From the NCBI GenBank assembly GCA_009746045.1, contig RPFO01000312.1, forward strand, positions 1,633,639 to 1,697,638: a DNA stretch of 64,000 nt, written 5' to 3'. The translations under genes and the position numbers were made by a program. Below are positions 1 through 11,350 of this stretch, piece after piece. How positions within the stretch are numbered: position 1 is the first letter of the stretch; the number at the start of each line of letters is the position of its first letter. Origin of the DNA: Mesostigma viride (lineage: Eukaryota; Streptophyta; Mesostigmatophyceae; Mesostigmatales; Mesostigmataceae). The notes below the pieces were generated by a model that did no database searches, had not been told where the DNA came from, and saw only the letters and a list, made by a program, of their open reading frames with translations.

Positions 1-2
1 TG

Positions 3-785
3 ACCCTTCAAACGTTGAGGCGATATCAATCAGCATGGAAACGTTTCTGTGCGTTTCATCACGCGACACCGGAGTATGCGGAGGGCGAGGAACACCTTTC
101 TACAGTGGGGGCGGTCGAGCAGTATCTGGAAAGCCGAAAAGACACGGAGGCAGATGTATAATGCACTGTGGTTTCTGATCTGTGTGTGTCCGGTCCCGTG
201 TTTCAAAGCACAACCTTACAAGTCTCTGCTGCTGCATCTGGGGCATCGGTCAGGCCGCAATTCACACCCTGTATTTCCCACTTTGTATTTGGATGCTGTC
301 GTACCAATGTTTCACTCGTTGCAGGGGAAGGCCACCCTGGATAAGGTCCTGAACGCGTTGGCATTTTTTCGCACTAGGTGGTACTTCATCCATGCGAAGG
401 GCACAGCCCCCGACCTGGGTGAACATGAGGGAATCAAGATTTACAAGGCATCTGCGTCATCGAGGTCCAAGGAGCGGGCCATTCCCGAGTAAGTGGTGGT
501 GATACTACTCTCTTTGGGCATCTGGTTTGCCATGCTTCTAGGGATGAATTTCTCTCTGGCGTTCATGGTTTGCATTGTATGAACACGGTGTTCATTATTT
601 GTGGCAATGCCCTTGTGTTTTGGTGCCCTATTCAGGAACGCGTAGCAGGATGCAGCAAGGCATATCACCACGTTGAAGTACGGCGACGCAGAGTTCAGGG
701 CTGCTAACCGGCATTTCCTCGAGCTGAGCTGCGAGGGCATGTTCGCGGACAGAGAGAGGCAACAACACCTTGCCAACCAGATGCG
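3..785 (+). CDS. Partial spliced gene, three predicted exons, SAM-like core-binding fold
   Basis: Three exons can be joined in frame with GT-AG introns: 3-155 (donor GTATAA), 325-488 (acceptor TTGCAG, donor GTAAGT) and 660-785 (weaker AAG acceptor, donor GTAAGA). The first begins inside a codon series, so the 5' end lies outside the window. The joined product starts TLRRYQSAWKRFCAFHH, continues GKATLDKVLNALAFFRTRWY and ends LANQMR. Helices of the form T-x-x-x-Y-x-x-x-W-x-x-F followed by T-L-x-x-x-L-x-A-L resemble the SAM-like N-terminal domain of tyrosine recombinases (Crypton or phage-integrase type). No catalytic R-H-R-Y domain was found, so the assignment is tentative. A host gene with similar helices is the alternative. 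Confidence 0.4.
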
Positions 786-2390
786 GTAAGAGTTTTCCCT
801 AGCATGGCTATTACAATACCTTTCTGGCTAGGTTGGTGTCCTTGCATGGTGTCAACAGATATCTCTGAGCCTTCTGCAAGAACTTCAACAGCAATACTTG
901 TAGTGCTTCCATGGTTTCTAATTATAGTGGTACATGGGTTGTGCTGTATCACCAAGTTCATGGCCTTGCAGGCTTTGTCCACAAGTTCAATGTTGGTTGT
1001 GACCTGATCATGGGTATTGTTGCATTTATGCTTGCTTGGGTACAAAGATTTTCGTTATTGCCACGCCCGTCCCGACTTCCCCCCAATGCATACCCACCCA
1101 GAGCCGACTTCCTTGACAACCACCTTACTGCATCGCGCTCCATGGGGACGCGCAAGGCCAACCTGCAACCTGCCATGCGTGTTCGCGCTGCAATACCATA
1201 CTGAGCCTTACGCTGAGACTGCGGTCATGATCTCCATGGTGGATTCTAAACAGCTCCGTGAAGGCGATGGCATGATACAGCATGTCAGGTGGTGGTGGAT
1301 GGTTTGCAATGTCAGCACATGCCCCCGACTTGCAAGAGCTCAACATGCGCAAGGAGTTCAAGGCCATGCACAAGGAGAAGTTCCCGGGCGCATTGGCTGA
1401 GGTTGATGTAGGACGTGTTGGGTCGCTTTTGGAGGTTGGTATCCAGGAGGCATCGACCCTTCGCCGTGCATCTCAAAATGGCCGGCGTGCCTGAACTTGG
1501 TGATTGGGCACTGCTACATCATGCAGATCGTGCGTCTGCCATTGCAATTTCAGTGACCAGTAGCCGGGATTTTACTGCACATGAGTGCAGTTTTTTCATA
1601 TTACAGTTTTTTCATATACAAGAGGCCCAGCAACCCGGCCAGATTGAGATGCAGCATGTGCATGTGGGGTGATGATGTATTGCCTACTGAATAAAGTTAT
1701 ATGATCCATGTCATGCAAGCGTCTGTGTATCTTTTGTAGTGTATTAATTAAATGAGATAACTATATGCTGGTTTATCTCCTTGATATGTATGAGACTTGA
1801 ACCCTTGTTGACAACTAGTCAGGGCTGGACGCATGGTGGTCCAATGTCGTGTGAGAACACGTTAGGGCAGCTGTCTGAGAGGAAAGGCAGTTGCCCTGAG
1901 TGTAGGGCCAAAAGTTCAAACTTGTCAACACATGTTCTTGTTCGTGAGACATGTGACATGAGCTAAGATCTTGTTTGTTGCCCACAAAAGATCGTAGGCA
2001 TATGTGTATAACTCATGGCAGATATAGTTGTCTCACATAATGTATATAAAGTCATTCATGCTACACCGCAACAAGACAGGGCAAGAGACACCCGTCCAAT
2101 TCTCTCACCGTGTCTCTCATGCACTGCCAATCATTAGGAGGCAGACCACAGGTAATATAAAAAGCTACTCACTAGCTAGGAGAGGCCGCGTAAGGCATTC
2201 ACTGTGAGTGCAGTAGTCATAATTAATAAATCCTCAATTTGAACAAAATGTGATGTCCGGCCGTAGGTTGGGAGTATATATTTTCTCATTGATTAATTAA
2301 TTAATTAATAGACACGTGACTGCGTCACGTGAGCATAAGTCCTCAGTGCATGGGAGGGGAACATGGGATGGAATGGATGGTATAAGCTAT
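786..2390. other. Introns/3' part of the edge gene and non-coding DNA
   Basis: After the donor at 786 the continuation of the edge gene is not resolved. An open stretch at 1320-1494 (PDLQELNMRKEFKAMHKEKF) could be a terminal exon, and AATAAA near 1690 a polyadenylation signal. From 1720 to 2390 the DNA is AT-richer, with a TTAA microsatellite at 2291-2309. I see no gene there. Confidence 0.4.
2313..2331. repeat. 19-bp perfect palindrome with 3-nt centre
   Basis: CACGTGACTGCGTCACGTG has 8-bp inverted arms, each with a CACGTG core, around TGC. The same 19-mer in reverse orientation lies at 63902-63920, and the adjoining AT-rich bases (TCTATTAATTAAT versus CTTATTCATTAAT) are also similar, so the two are probably ends or parts of one repeat family. 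Confidence 0.7.
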
Positions 2391-3252
2391 CTAGGTCCTA
2401 GTTACAGGGGTGTGGGCACCACGGCCCGAATCGCTATGAATGCCATACTTGGTCACACGCGGAGCCCCCACAGGCTTGGGGGTGGTCTCCTTCATCACTA
2501 CTTGCCATCTATCCTTGCGCACCATCTGCCTCCATATTACAGACAAACCAGGAGGCTGCCCGGGGGTGAGCCCGTCACGTCTAGTGTAGCACATGTCCAT
2601 GCCGAGGCTATCACGAAAAGTCCACGGGTGGCGGCCCTGCCGCGCGGCCGGGGGCACGCCAGGTGAGGACATATCGCCCAGGCTGGGCGGGCTTGGTGCC
2701 AGCTAGTCTATCTGAGGTATCTACCTGATCTGTGCGGGCCAGGTGCCCGGCTAGGCCCAGGCGCCTGTGCCTAATAATGTGGGAAACATAGGGCAAATCA
2801 GCGTACAAATCCTCATTACTAATGTGCAAACCAAAGGGGATGTTCAGGGCCTTGCGCAGCATCTTGGTGACGGCGCCGTCGAGTCGTTGCTCCAGCTCCT
2901 GCGTCAGTGTCCACGTCTCGGCGCCGTAGGTCAGGATCGTCAGAATGACGACCTTGAAGAGGTCACGCTTGACGATCCGGGGTAGGGCGGGGTTGCTCCA
3001 CCAGCGGCGGTGGTCATGGAGGTGCGCCCACGCCATGCCGATCCGTGTCGTCATGTCGTCCTCGCAGTCGGGAAGCCAACTGCCGAGGCTGCAGCTTGAA
3101 GCGGCCTGACGGAGGGTAGTTGACCTCGGCATGCATCGTCTAAGAGGCGGAGTGTGGGTGGGGGCCCTGCCATGCCGAGGGCCAGGGCCTCCGTTTTGGG
3201 GCTGATTTCTAGACCAACCGCCCGAGCCTCGAGCGCCAGGCAGTCCAGCCAA
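2391..3252 (-). pseudogene. LINE C-terminal region after RT
   Basis: This section follows the RT in a new frame: SWLPDCEDDMTTRIGMAWAH, LTYGAETWTLTQELEQRLDG, YADLPYVSHIIRHRRLGLAG. After about 2640 the frame changes again and KDRWQVVMKETT, the usual LINE end motif, is read to about 2391. The arrangement matches the conserved C-terminal region of RTE/CR1-like elements. It has no enzymatic assignment. Confidence 0.8.
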
Positions 3253-3264
3253 AGTTGGGCAGAC

Positions 3265-3988
3265 TCCGGCTTCTCGATGAGCGTGATGTCGTCGGCATAA
3301 ATGAGGTCAGCTAGTAAATTCTGCTTGTTAGTCGGCCCCCCTTACCCAAGCTCGTTCGTGATCGCTAGGCCAGGGGCGCGGCCTGCAATGCTAGCAGCGA
3401 GCACGTGCCTGGCGCATAACATAATCCACTACAATAATAAACAGGTACGGCGACAGGACGCAACCCTGCCAGACGCCGGTCTGCAGTGGGCATGGCGGGG
3501 TAATGCCGTGTTGAGTGCGCACCAAAGTGGTCGACCCCTCATATACAGCGTGCGGATGACGGTAATCAGGGGAGTGGGGACGCGAGCGCGAGGAAGTACA
3601 GCCCATAGAGCGTCCCATGCAGAGGACAGGATCAAAAGCCTTGATGAAGTCGACGAAGATCAGGATGGTGGGAAACTCAACAGGTTGCAGGAGAGCGATT
3701 TCCTCGAAGAGGCGACGCGCGACGAAGATGGCCATGACGGTGTTGCGCCCAGGACGGAAGCCCATTTGACTTTCCCCAAGGTGACATGCAGTTGAGAGCA
3801 GAACGAAGGCGGTTGAGGATCATGCGCATGAACAACTTGAGTGCGGCGCTCTGGATGCAGACTCCTCTGTAGTTGGCGGGGTCGTCAGGGGAACCTTTGT
3901 TTTTGTACAGCATAATACAGTAGCTGTGCTGCCACTCAGGAATCGGCGGCGCGTCGGCAATAAAGCAGGATCCGGTTGCAGACGTCAA
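3265..3988 (-). pseudogene. LINE reverse transcriptase core, frameshifted
   Basis: RT blocks are spread over at least three frames: WQHSYCIMLYKNKGSPDDPA and NYRGVCIQSAALKLF (3988-3677), GFRPGRNTVMAIF and ILIFVDFIKAFD (3765-3391; the first catalytic Asp is in FVDF), QGCVLSPYLF, and finally ADLIYADDITLIEKP at about 3310-3265. Frame changes between blocks show decay. Known role of the family: copies its own RNA onto nicked target DNA. Confidence 0.85.
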
Positions 3989-5196
3989 GCAGGAACCCCG
4001 TGTGCGCCGTCAGCTTAATCACCGGGGCTGGGAGCTGGTCAGGTCCAACGTCGGCGTAGAAGCGGAGGTGCTTGGCGGCGGTGCTCAGCTCGAGCTCGGT
4101 GAACGGCGGGAGCTCGTTGGGGTCGGCCAGGGGTTCCGTCAGGGCTGGGTACGTTAAGTCCTGCTCAGCGGCGGGCGGCGTGGGCGGCGCAGGGACGTCC
4201 GCAGGCGCTACTGCCAGGCGTGCGGCCGCCAGAGGGCCAAGCGGCGGAGGCGGCGGGGGGGCGCCGAGCAGCCGGGACTGGGAGGAATACCACTGGTCGA
4301 GCTGCTGCTGCGGTGAGCCAGAGAGCGTCCGCGGCGCCGGCTGCGCGCCGCCGGCGGGCCGTTGGGCGTGACGCAGGCGGGTCCAGGCGTACTTGCCGTG
4401 CTGGTCCTTGAGGTGGGCGAAGTACTCGCGGACATGAAGGTCCTCCTGCTCCTTGGTCGCCTGCCGGATGCCCGAGTGGTAATCGGCTTTGAGGCGGGCG
4501 TAGCGGGCGGGGTCGCTGTTGTCGCGCAGGGCTTGCCGGGCCTGGATGACGGCGGGGAGCCGGTGCAGGCTGGTGAAGCGGGGCGGGCGGCGGGGGGGCA
4601 GCAGGGCCCCGGCCGCGGGCAGCTTCTCAGCGAGGTGCCGAAGGGCCGATGCCGGGCCGGCAGCGAACAGCTGGGCGTGGCTGGCCGGGATGTCCAGCGC
4701 GTCGACGAACACCTCTGCCGCTCGCTTGTGGGCGCGTTTTTCAGGGAAGTCCTCCAGAGCGTCGTCAGATTTCTCAAGCAACTGAAGTGTGCGCAAATCA
4801 GGTGGTGCCACGTGCTTACGAAAGGGCGAGGGGAATCGCAGGCGGATGCGGGCGGTGACGATGCGATGATCGGAGCGCACCAGGGGGATCACATGCGAGC
4901 GAGCAGCTAGTACAGATCCTTGATGACGCTTGCGAATGACAACATAGTCAATGCAGCGTTCAGTGCCAGTTGGTGAGGTATGTGTGACCAAAGCATCTGG
5001 ACTATGTGGAAAGCGGGTGTTGGCAGTGACCAAATCGCATGTGGTAAGCAAATCAGCAAAAAGTTCAGTGTTGGCATTGGAGACCGTACCGTTGGGGGCG
5101 TGCTGACATCTGCCAGTACCCGGTGGTAGCGTGGCGTTGGCGTCCAGCAGCAGAGCGAGGTAGTTGCGACCAGGGATGCCGTTCGCCAGGTTCTCG
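3936..5196 (-). pseudogene. LINE ORF2, APE endonuclease C-terminal half and start of RT
   Basis: The frame reads from about 5196 through LALLLDANAT, then TELFADLLTTCDLVTANTRF, ERCIDYVVIRKR and SDHRIVTARIRL. These are the Asn/Asp and SDH motifs of the exonuclease-endonuclease-phosphatase fold used to nick target DNA. A linker of about 200 residues follows, rich in Ala, Pro and Arg, then FTELELSTAAKHLRF and PDQLPAPVIKL, the start of the RT domain. An uninterrupted stretch starts at Met 5051, but that is not the true start because the domain extends upstream to the truncation point. Confidence 0.85.
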
Positions 5197-5201
5197 AGTC
5201 A
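5196..5201. other. Junction of truncated LINE and truncated element A3
   Basis: LINE endonuclease sequence on the minus strand ends and A-family gag sequence on the plus strand begins within a few bases. A3 lacks its 5' LTR, ORF1 and most of gag, and the LINE lacks its 5' end. Both truncated at one point indicates a deletion or rearrangement rather than a simple insertion. Confidence 0.7.
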
Positions 5202-5434
5202 GCAGGGTAAGGGTGGCCAGGGGCAAGGCAAGGGCCAAGCTCAAGGCAACCAGGGCAAGCAGGGTGGGCAGTCTCAGGGAGGCCAGGGAAAGCCTGGCAA
5301 GGGTGGGGCTGCATGGGTCTGGGAAGAAAGGTGGAGCATGCTTTGTGTGTGGCAAGGAAGGTCACTGGCGTCGTGAGTGCCCTGACAGGAAGGCCAAGCC
5401 TGCTGGGGCAGGGGGCCAGTCTGGGCAGCAGTGA
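5199..5434 (+). pseudogene. A3 gag C-terminal fragment with CCHC zinc knuckle
   Basis: A Gly/Gln/Lys-rich stretch leads to CFVCGKEGHWRREC at 5339-5380, a CX2CX4HX4C zinc knuckle that binds RNA in Gag nucleocapsids. The frame ends at TGA 5432-5434 followed by CTAG. The N-terminal part is deleted at 5199. A 1-nt difference from A1 puts the Gln/Gly-rich stretch and the knuckle in different frames. Confidence 0.85.
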
Positions 5435-5435
5435 C

Positions 5436-5980
5436 TAGTTACGCCGATCCCCTGTAAATAGTCAATCACCCCTTGGGGGAAGGTGTGCTGGATGTACATA
5501 AGGATGGGGGACGTGTGCCCCTTGTGCAGCACCAAGGGTGTAAAGATGTTGTTCTTCCACTGGATTGCAACAACAATGCTGCAGCTGAATTCCCTATTCC
5601 TCATGCAGGTGGTGGGTCTCCAGCAGGTGCTGGCCTGGAGGGCCAAAGGACCTTGCTGGAAGGGCCTAGAGCGGTCCAGGGAGCAGGACCTGGCTTGGGG
5701 AGTCAGGATGGCCTGCAGGGAGGCCCTGGAACCTCAGGAGTGGATCATGTGTCCCCACACACGGTTCAGACGTCTCGCCAGGTCAGTACTGAGAGAGTGC
5801 TGAGCTATGCTGAGGCTGGCCATAGGTTGCATCACATGTTTGGGCATTCTGGGCAGGCTGCAATGTTTGCTTGGAAGCTAGGTAGGGAGCCTTTGTGGGA
5901 GGCTTGCCAGGCTGCTGCTGAGAACTGTGGTTGCCAGGAGAATGCTGTTCACCCACCTCAGTCCCATGCTAGGGAGCCTG
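5436..5980 (+). pseudogene. A3 pol N-terminus and integrase zinc-finger region
   Basis: The stretch EGVLDVHKDGG... is followed by a low-complexity linker and then AGHRLHHMFGHSGQAAMFAW and ENCGCQEN. It matches the A1 pol start nearly residue for residue. HHMFGH...CGC corresponds to the HH-CC finger before copia integrases, but with one residue between the cysteines. The frame is cut by the TIR transposon at 5986; the integrase core resumes at 15159. Confidence 0.85.
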
Positions 5981-5985
5981 CTAGG

Positions 5986-6017
5986 AGCTGGTGGCCATGA
6001 GTTTGCTCAGTTGGCCA
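5986..6017 (+). repeat. Left TIR of the DUF7869 transposon
   Basis: 32 bp starting AGCTGGTGGCCATGAG and ending CAGTTGGCCA, the perfect reverse complement of 15122-15153. A direct repeat CTAGG lies immediately outside. The inverted motif GTCAAGTGAGCAAACTC follows at 6023-6039. Confidence 0.95.
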
Positions 6018-6558
6018 TGTCTGTCAAGTGAGCAAACTCAAAGTATGCATATTTTGCGTCCTACGTGTCAATTTATACATGTCTTGGGTTATTTTATGGG
6101 TTGTCATGCATTGTGGCGGAGTTTGGTACCTAGTGGGGGTTGGAAACACACCCCTTGACTATAGAGACCCACTAAAGCCCCATAAATCATGCAATTTGCA
6201 CAGTCACACCATGTGGACATGAAAGTGCATGTTTTATTCTAGTTAGGTTTATCATTAGTTAAGGCTGATATTATGCATAAACACCAAAGATAATCGATAA
6301 ACAACAAATTGTTGAATTTCTTCCCACACTGCAATAACATATTTGACAAAAACAGATCACTTATGCCAACCAAGTGATGCAACCCACAGATGGAACTTAA
6401 ACCGTGACCATTTGGTTCACTAGACTAGTCCACAGACGTATCAGATTCAGATGTGGCACTGTCCTCAGCACTGGGCTCCTCATCCTCAGACTCTTCCCCC
6501 TCACTTGCCTGATCGCTGCCCGGGGAATCGACGGGCGCGCTACGGCGGCACCCCCTAG
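6018..6558. other. Non-coding left end of the TIR transposon
   Basis: AT-rich sequence between the left TIR and the stop codon of the DUF7869 gene, and so its 3' flank. No ORF or repeat of note; it probably holds the 3' UTR of that gene. Confidence 0.5.
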
Positions 6559-9546
6559 TTAGCTGCTGCCTACGCTCAGGGGGGCTGGAGGGGCCACACG
6601 CTCGTCTCTAGCTGTATTACTCAAGAGCTCCTGCCCGGCATTGTGGTCCGTGGCTAGAAGCTCGGGCAGCACAGCACCTGGGCAAGAACAAAGGACTGCT
6701 TGTAGATCATCATACGGAAGCACGTCCTTCTCACCGTCATCCCACAGCACGGCGGCCAAGCGAGAGCCCGCGTCTATTGCTGTTACCCTACCGTGAAATC
6801 TTTTTTTGCCAGCTCCCACAGCATACCATCTACAGATGGGAGTGGACACCATGATACCATCCGCTACCCGCTTCTCCCAAGCCTCGCTGTTCCTAGCCCT
6901 AGCAGCTGCTGCATTCTTGTACTCTGCAAAACAAAGTCTGTCATCCTTCACTACTTGTTGCAGGGCATCTACAGTGGCTGCAGCCAGGCACCCCCCCTTT
7001 GTAAGCTTTACGGTGTTTGGCTTCGCCTTGGTGGGCCCTGGCCACGACGAAAGGAGCACGTCCCCCTTGGGCACCGCATACACATGGACGGGCAATGATG
7101 ATGACACCGGTACGCCGGCAGATGATGGATGCCACCTGAGCCACTTGGCAGCGTAGTGATCAGCATGAAAACATTCTACCAAGACGGTCGTGTCCCCTGG
7201 CGCAGGCGTCTTGTGGACTACACCGTACAGAGCAGGTGTCCACGTAAACTTGGTGTTGCCTTCAGCCAAACAAGGATGGGCTACAATAACTGGGTGCCCC
7301 TCTTCAAGGCCTACAGACGCTTGGGCTGCAGCTATGTCGAAGGCTATGGCCCTATTCGCCTCATCCCACTGCGCCTGCGTAAAGCCCGCATGTCGTACAG
7401 AAGGCACCAACGGCTCTACAGCAGCCGCGATGGCCAAAGCCAGTTCCTCCTCCTCGTATGTTGCTGCTGGCAGAGGCGTCGGCGCACTGCGCGGGGAAGG
7501 GCGGGGCCATTCAGGAGGCCTCCACTCCGCGGGGACAGTGTCAATGCCCTTGGGGACCTTTGGCCAAAATTCTGCCCACCGGATCAACCGGTTCACCTTT
7601 GTCTTCGCGTCGACGAAATACTGAGCCCACACGGTACCATGCAGCCCGCCCACGAATAGCTTGATTCTTGGGATGTTCTCCTGCATGCATGGGCAGAGCA
7701 GTGCGACATGGACAAGGAGTACTTAAGTCGAGCATATCCGAGGCCAAATTTAGATAAGGTTGCACCAATGGACAAAGAATACATCAAATAACCAAGAGGT
7801 ATGACGAGTAATGAAAGCAAACTTGGTAGCAAATGCTTACAGCTTCACCATGATTCAAATTACTCACCTCCAGGTATCGCAGGTTGAGACCAGCCAGCAG
7901 GGGCCCTGCGGTCGCGCAAGGAATGTCCGGATCAAACACGCGAATGCCATACAGGGGACGCCCCTGCTGATCATAGGCGAGAACACGCCCTGAGAGTACA
8001 CCATCTGGCCGCGGCTGCGTGACGATGTAGCACTGGTAGCTCATCCACACCTCTGGGTTGCCTTGCACTTTCCGAAATGAGGTGTGGTGGCAGCGAGCAG
8101 CCTTGCCAGTCCGCGTAGGGAGACCATCTTCAGAGTCAGCGCTTGGAGGCATGTAGTCTAGTGCCATGCTCCAGCCAGCTAAGTTTGGTTCCTTCCGGTG
8201 CAGCAGCCAGGCCGCGACATCATACACGCAGCCTAAAACCTTCACCCGGGTCCCAGCTGGAGTCTTGGCGCTCATGTCTTCAGCTGCCACCACGTCCGCA
8301 TGCTCAAAAGCGCTCAAGATGGCATCAAAGAAGTCGTCAGGCGCACCGTAGACAACCACGTCCTTGCCACGTCCACTCTTGGCCACCGTTGCCCACAAGT
8401 GGCCGAAGCGCTGGTCAGGATCAACGTGAGAATGCCCACGCATCAACCTGTGGATGTGAACCTTGTCGAAGCGGCCATCCTCCACCAACTTGGCTGCCCA
8501 GAGCAATACGGTGTCATTCCTGTTCTCGCTCCCTCCGTCCAGCTGAAAATGGGCTTCCGTTGGACGAGGCTGGCTGGCAGCCTCCCACGACTTGGCCGCC
8601 TCCCAGTCAGCCAACATGCACTCTAGCATCGTGCACGTCACGCTGCCAGACTGCCCATGTACCTCCACCCATGGCCACACGGGAAAAAACGTCGAGGTGC
8701 CACCCAATATGATGCCGCAATACAAACTGAATTCAAGGCATTTAGCCCGATTCTGCTCCCAGCCCTTAGGTGCATTAGCTACCAGGGGTGACAAGGTCTT
8801 GGTGCTGTCAATCTTGTCTAAGCAGAAAAGCAAGATTAGCCCCTTGATCGCCAGGCGGCACAGCCTCGCGTACTCACGTCTTTCGCGGCGGACCAAAGCC
8901 ATGTGCTTCCGGCGCTCCAGGTCATAGCGTTTTCGCCGCTCTCCAGAACCGGCACCTCGGCGCAGCGTCCGCAAAAGAACGCACGTCTGGCAGACACCCA
9001 CATTCCTCGTGTACTCCAGCATGCGAATCTTAGGACTACCTGGCCAATAGTTTCCAAGGGCTACTTGCTTCCAGCATTTCATAAAGGGACTGTAGCTGAG
9101 ACATAGAGACTTGAACAGGGCCTCATCTTCCCCGCATTCTAACCTGAGGTCCTCCTTGTACTCGTGTTCCCAGCATTGCTTCATATTCAAGTCACCCAAG
9201 AGAATCTCGTTGGCCGCTCTCGCAGGGTCGTAGTCCCCACATTCCTTTGCGAAGTCCATCTGCCACGCTGCACACCACTCCTTCGCCGAAGAGCCGCCCG
9301 GATGCTTGGCGACATCGGCCAGGTCCTCCTCAGTGAGCCCATGATAATCCAAGACATCCCCATCCACCGGCATGGAGAAACTGGCCGCCGCCTGTGCAAG
9401 GTAAGTGCGCCAAACCGAATGCTGAATGCCCAACAGCTGCCGCATGGCCCGATGACAGCATTTGACCTCGATGATGTCGTTCCCCACAGGCACGTCCAGA
9501 ATAAGTGGCACGTTGACGTCATAGGATTTTTGGCTCCCCCCGGGAG
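6559..9546 (-). CDS. DUF7869-domain protein, candidate transposase (two exons)
   Basis: Exon 9546-7868 and exon 7680-6559 join in phase 0 across a 187-bp intron (donor GTGAGT, acceptor GCATGCAG). The start of the first exon is placed at a TTTTGCAG acceptor; earlier exons were not found, and Met 9577 in the same frame lies in the putative intron. Numbered from Met 9577: CHRAMRQLLG (41-50), CQTC (196-199), LDKID (253-257), QLDGGSENRN (345-354) and GHSHVDPDQRF (381-391). The last two are the signature of DUF7869. Spaced acidic residues suggest an RNase H-like DDE/D core, an inference. The second exon has a PWWP/Tudor-like segment, FHGRVTAIDAGSRLAAVLWD, near its C-terminus. Both long exons are free of stops, so the gene may be intact. 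Confidence 0.75.
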
Positions 9547-9577
9547 CTGCAAAAGTCCAACCAACAAGCACCCCCAA

Positions 9578-10540
9578 AGCAAAGCGGAAAACATGTTATT
9601 CAACATAACACGTACCGACATGATAGCTTGGCCCCTAGTTAGCTGGCACCCTTACTAGCCATAACAGCATGTGTACTAGTTATTTAGGTCTCTTTTACTT
9701 ACTACTCAGCCGTAACAACGAAACGTCCCAGCAAAACAGAAAATTTCGCCATTACGACGCCTAGAAAAACGTGTAAGGGCTGAAAAAGCCGGATGGCGTT
9801 CGTGCTCGGAGTAGTGGCCTTTCACAGATTGGAAGCATTGCAAAGAAAATCAATGCAAGAACATGCTTGACATACGCAGAAAATGGCGTTCTAATTTACT
9901 GGACACCTGGAACAATGCAAGATTCAAAGCCATAGGATCAGGGTCTTCCATGGCCCAGCTACTAGGGGCGCGGATGTCTATAACTAGGGTACCAGTTTAC
10001 AACATAACGAAAAAAGAACGAACCTGGTTCCTTTATTACGATATGCTGAACCCCTGCCCTTTGAAGCAGCGACGTCACGAAGTCTTGACGCAAGCTCTGG
10101 TTGTGTGCTAGCCAGAATAGTTGCCTAGCCGCAGGCGGAACCGACACTAGTCTAATGGCATGCCGGGGATCTCGCAAGCACCTTGCACTACACTTGCAAT
10201 CTATGGATAGATCTTCATTGATAGATCTTGGGTCAATACGAGATGCGTATGTGACCAATGCTGAGCGCCTTCCGGGCTTTGCAGCACGAAGATTCTGGGC
10301 TGATTCATCCATGATAGTTGCTTATGATGCCTGATGAGGATGCCATTCATTATCGAAATAAATACTGAGCACGCCGCGGTTGCAAGGCGGCAACCGCGGC
10401 GTGCCCTTGCTCATGGTGGCGACGAATCCTTTCTGGCCTGCGCTGGCTGTCTCCTTGATCTGGATCGGCTGTGCCGCATGCAGGCTGCTGAGGCCGGGTT
10501 CCCCGGCTATGAAGGTCGTAGCCAGCCGCCAGGTCGCAGG
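9578..10540. other. Upstream region of the DUF7869 gene
   Basis: Probably holds 5' exons, introns and UTR of the minus-strand DUF7869 gene. Short open stretches exist, but none has recognisable similarity, so no exon is called. Confidence 0.4.
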
Positions 10541-10542
10541 CT

Positions 10543-11067
10543 CGTAGCCCATTCTGTAGCCGGGCTATAGCCAGGCTACCGACCAGGCTATAGCCTGCTC
10601 TTGCCCAAGCCATTTTCCCTGGTTATTGTACGGTGCTGAGCTATGATTGGGCTACGAACGGTTACACTAGAGACCTGAACTTTGTAACCGTTCGTAGCCC
10701 AATCGTAGCTAAGCACCCTTTTTTGTAACCGTTCGTAGCCCAATCATAGCTCAGCACCTCTTTTGTAACCGTTCGTAGCCGGGCTATAGCCAGGCTACCG
10801 ACCAGGCTATAGCCTGCTCTTGCCCAAGCCATTTTCCCTGGTTATTGTACGGTGCTGAGCTATGATTGGGCTACGAACGGTTACAAAAAAGGGTGCTTAG
10901 CTACGATTGGGCTACGAACGGTTACAAAGTTCAGGTCTCTAGTCACTGTAACCGTTCGTAGCCCAATCATAGCTCAGCACCGTACAATAACCAGGGAAAA
11001 TGGCTTGGGCAAGAGCAGGCTATAGCCTGGTCGGTAGCCTGGCTATAGCCCGGCTACAGAATGGGCT
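10543..11067. repeat. Long inverted repeat with about 180-bp arms between divergent genes
   Basis: The arm at about 10543-10725 is repeated in reverse complement at about 10884-11067. The spacer of about 160 bp carries a further direct copy of part of the arm (10777-10884). Recurring modules are the palindrome GGCTATAGCC and GTAACCGTTCGTAGCCCAAT, each present several times in both orientations; degenerate copies continue to about 11215. Placed between the divergent DUF7869 and zinc-finger genes, it could be a shared regulatory region or a transposase-binding array. That role is inferred from position. Confidence 0.8.
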
Positions 11068-11350
11068 GGTCGGTAGCCTGGCTATAGCGCATACCGGTAG
11101 CCTCTCTGTAGCATAGATGATCGACCTGGACTTGGACATTTTGGCGCTAAACAGAAAATGGCTGGGCTACGACCTGGCTATAGCCACGTGCCTGCCAGCC
11201 CTACCGGCCGGCTACCAGGCGAACACAGCCAGAGACGCGCGCGTCATTTAAATTTCGACACGGCTATAGACAGCCATGGGCACTGCGAAGGCGCACACAC
11301 GACAGACATCGCGGACGCACACACGACAGACATCGCGGACGTTAGTTTCC

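Larger units (their letters stand above)
2391..5198 (-). mobile_element. 5'-truncated LINE (non-LTR retrotransposon), APE endonuclease type
   Basis: Reading the minus strand gives the C-terminal half of an APE endonuclease, then a reverse transcriptase with a YADD box (about 3283-3300), then the post-RT region with YGAETWTLT and GLAGHLAR typical of RTE- and CR1-like LINEs. The reading frame shifts several times, so the copy is dead. The 5' part of the endonuclease is missing: homology stops abruptly at about 5198 where element A3 begins. No poly-A tail or TSD was identified. Confidence 0.9.

Noticed and set aside
4072-4910. Plus-strand ORFs within the LINE
   Set aside because: Antisense to the endonuclease/RT frame, which has clear motifs on the minus strand.
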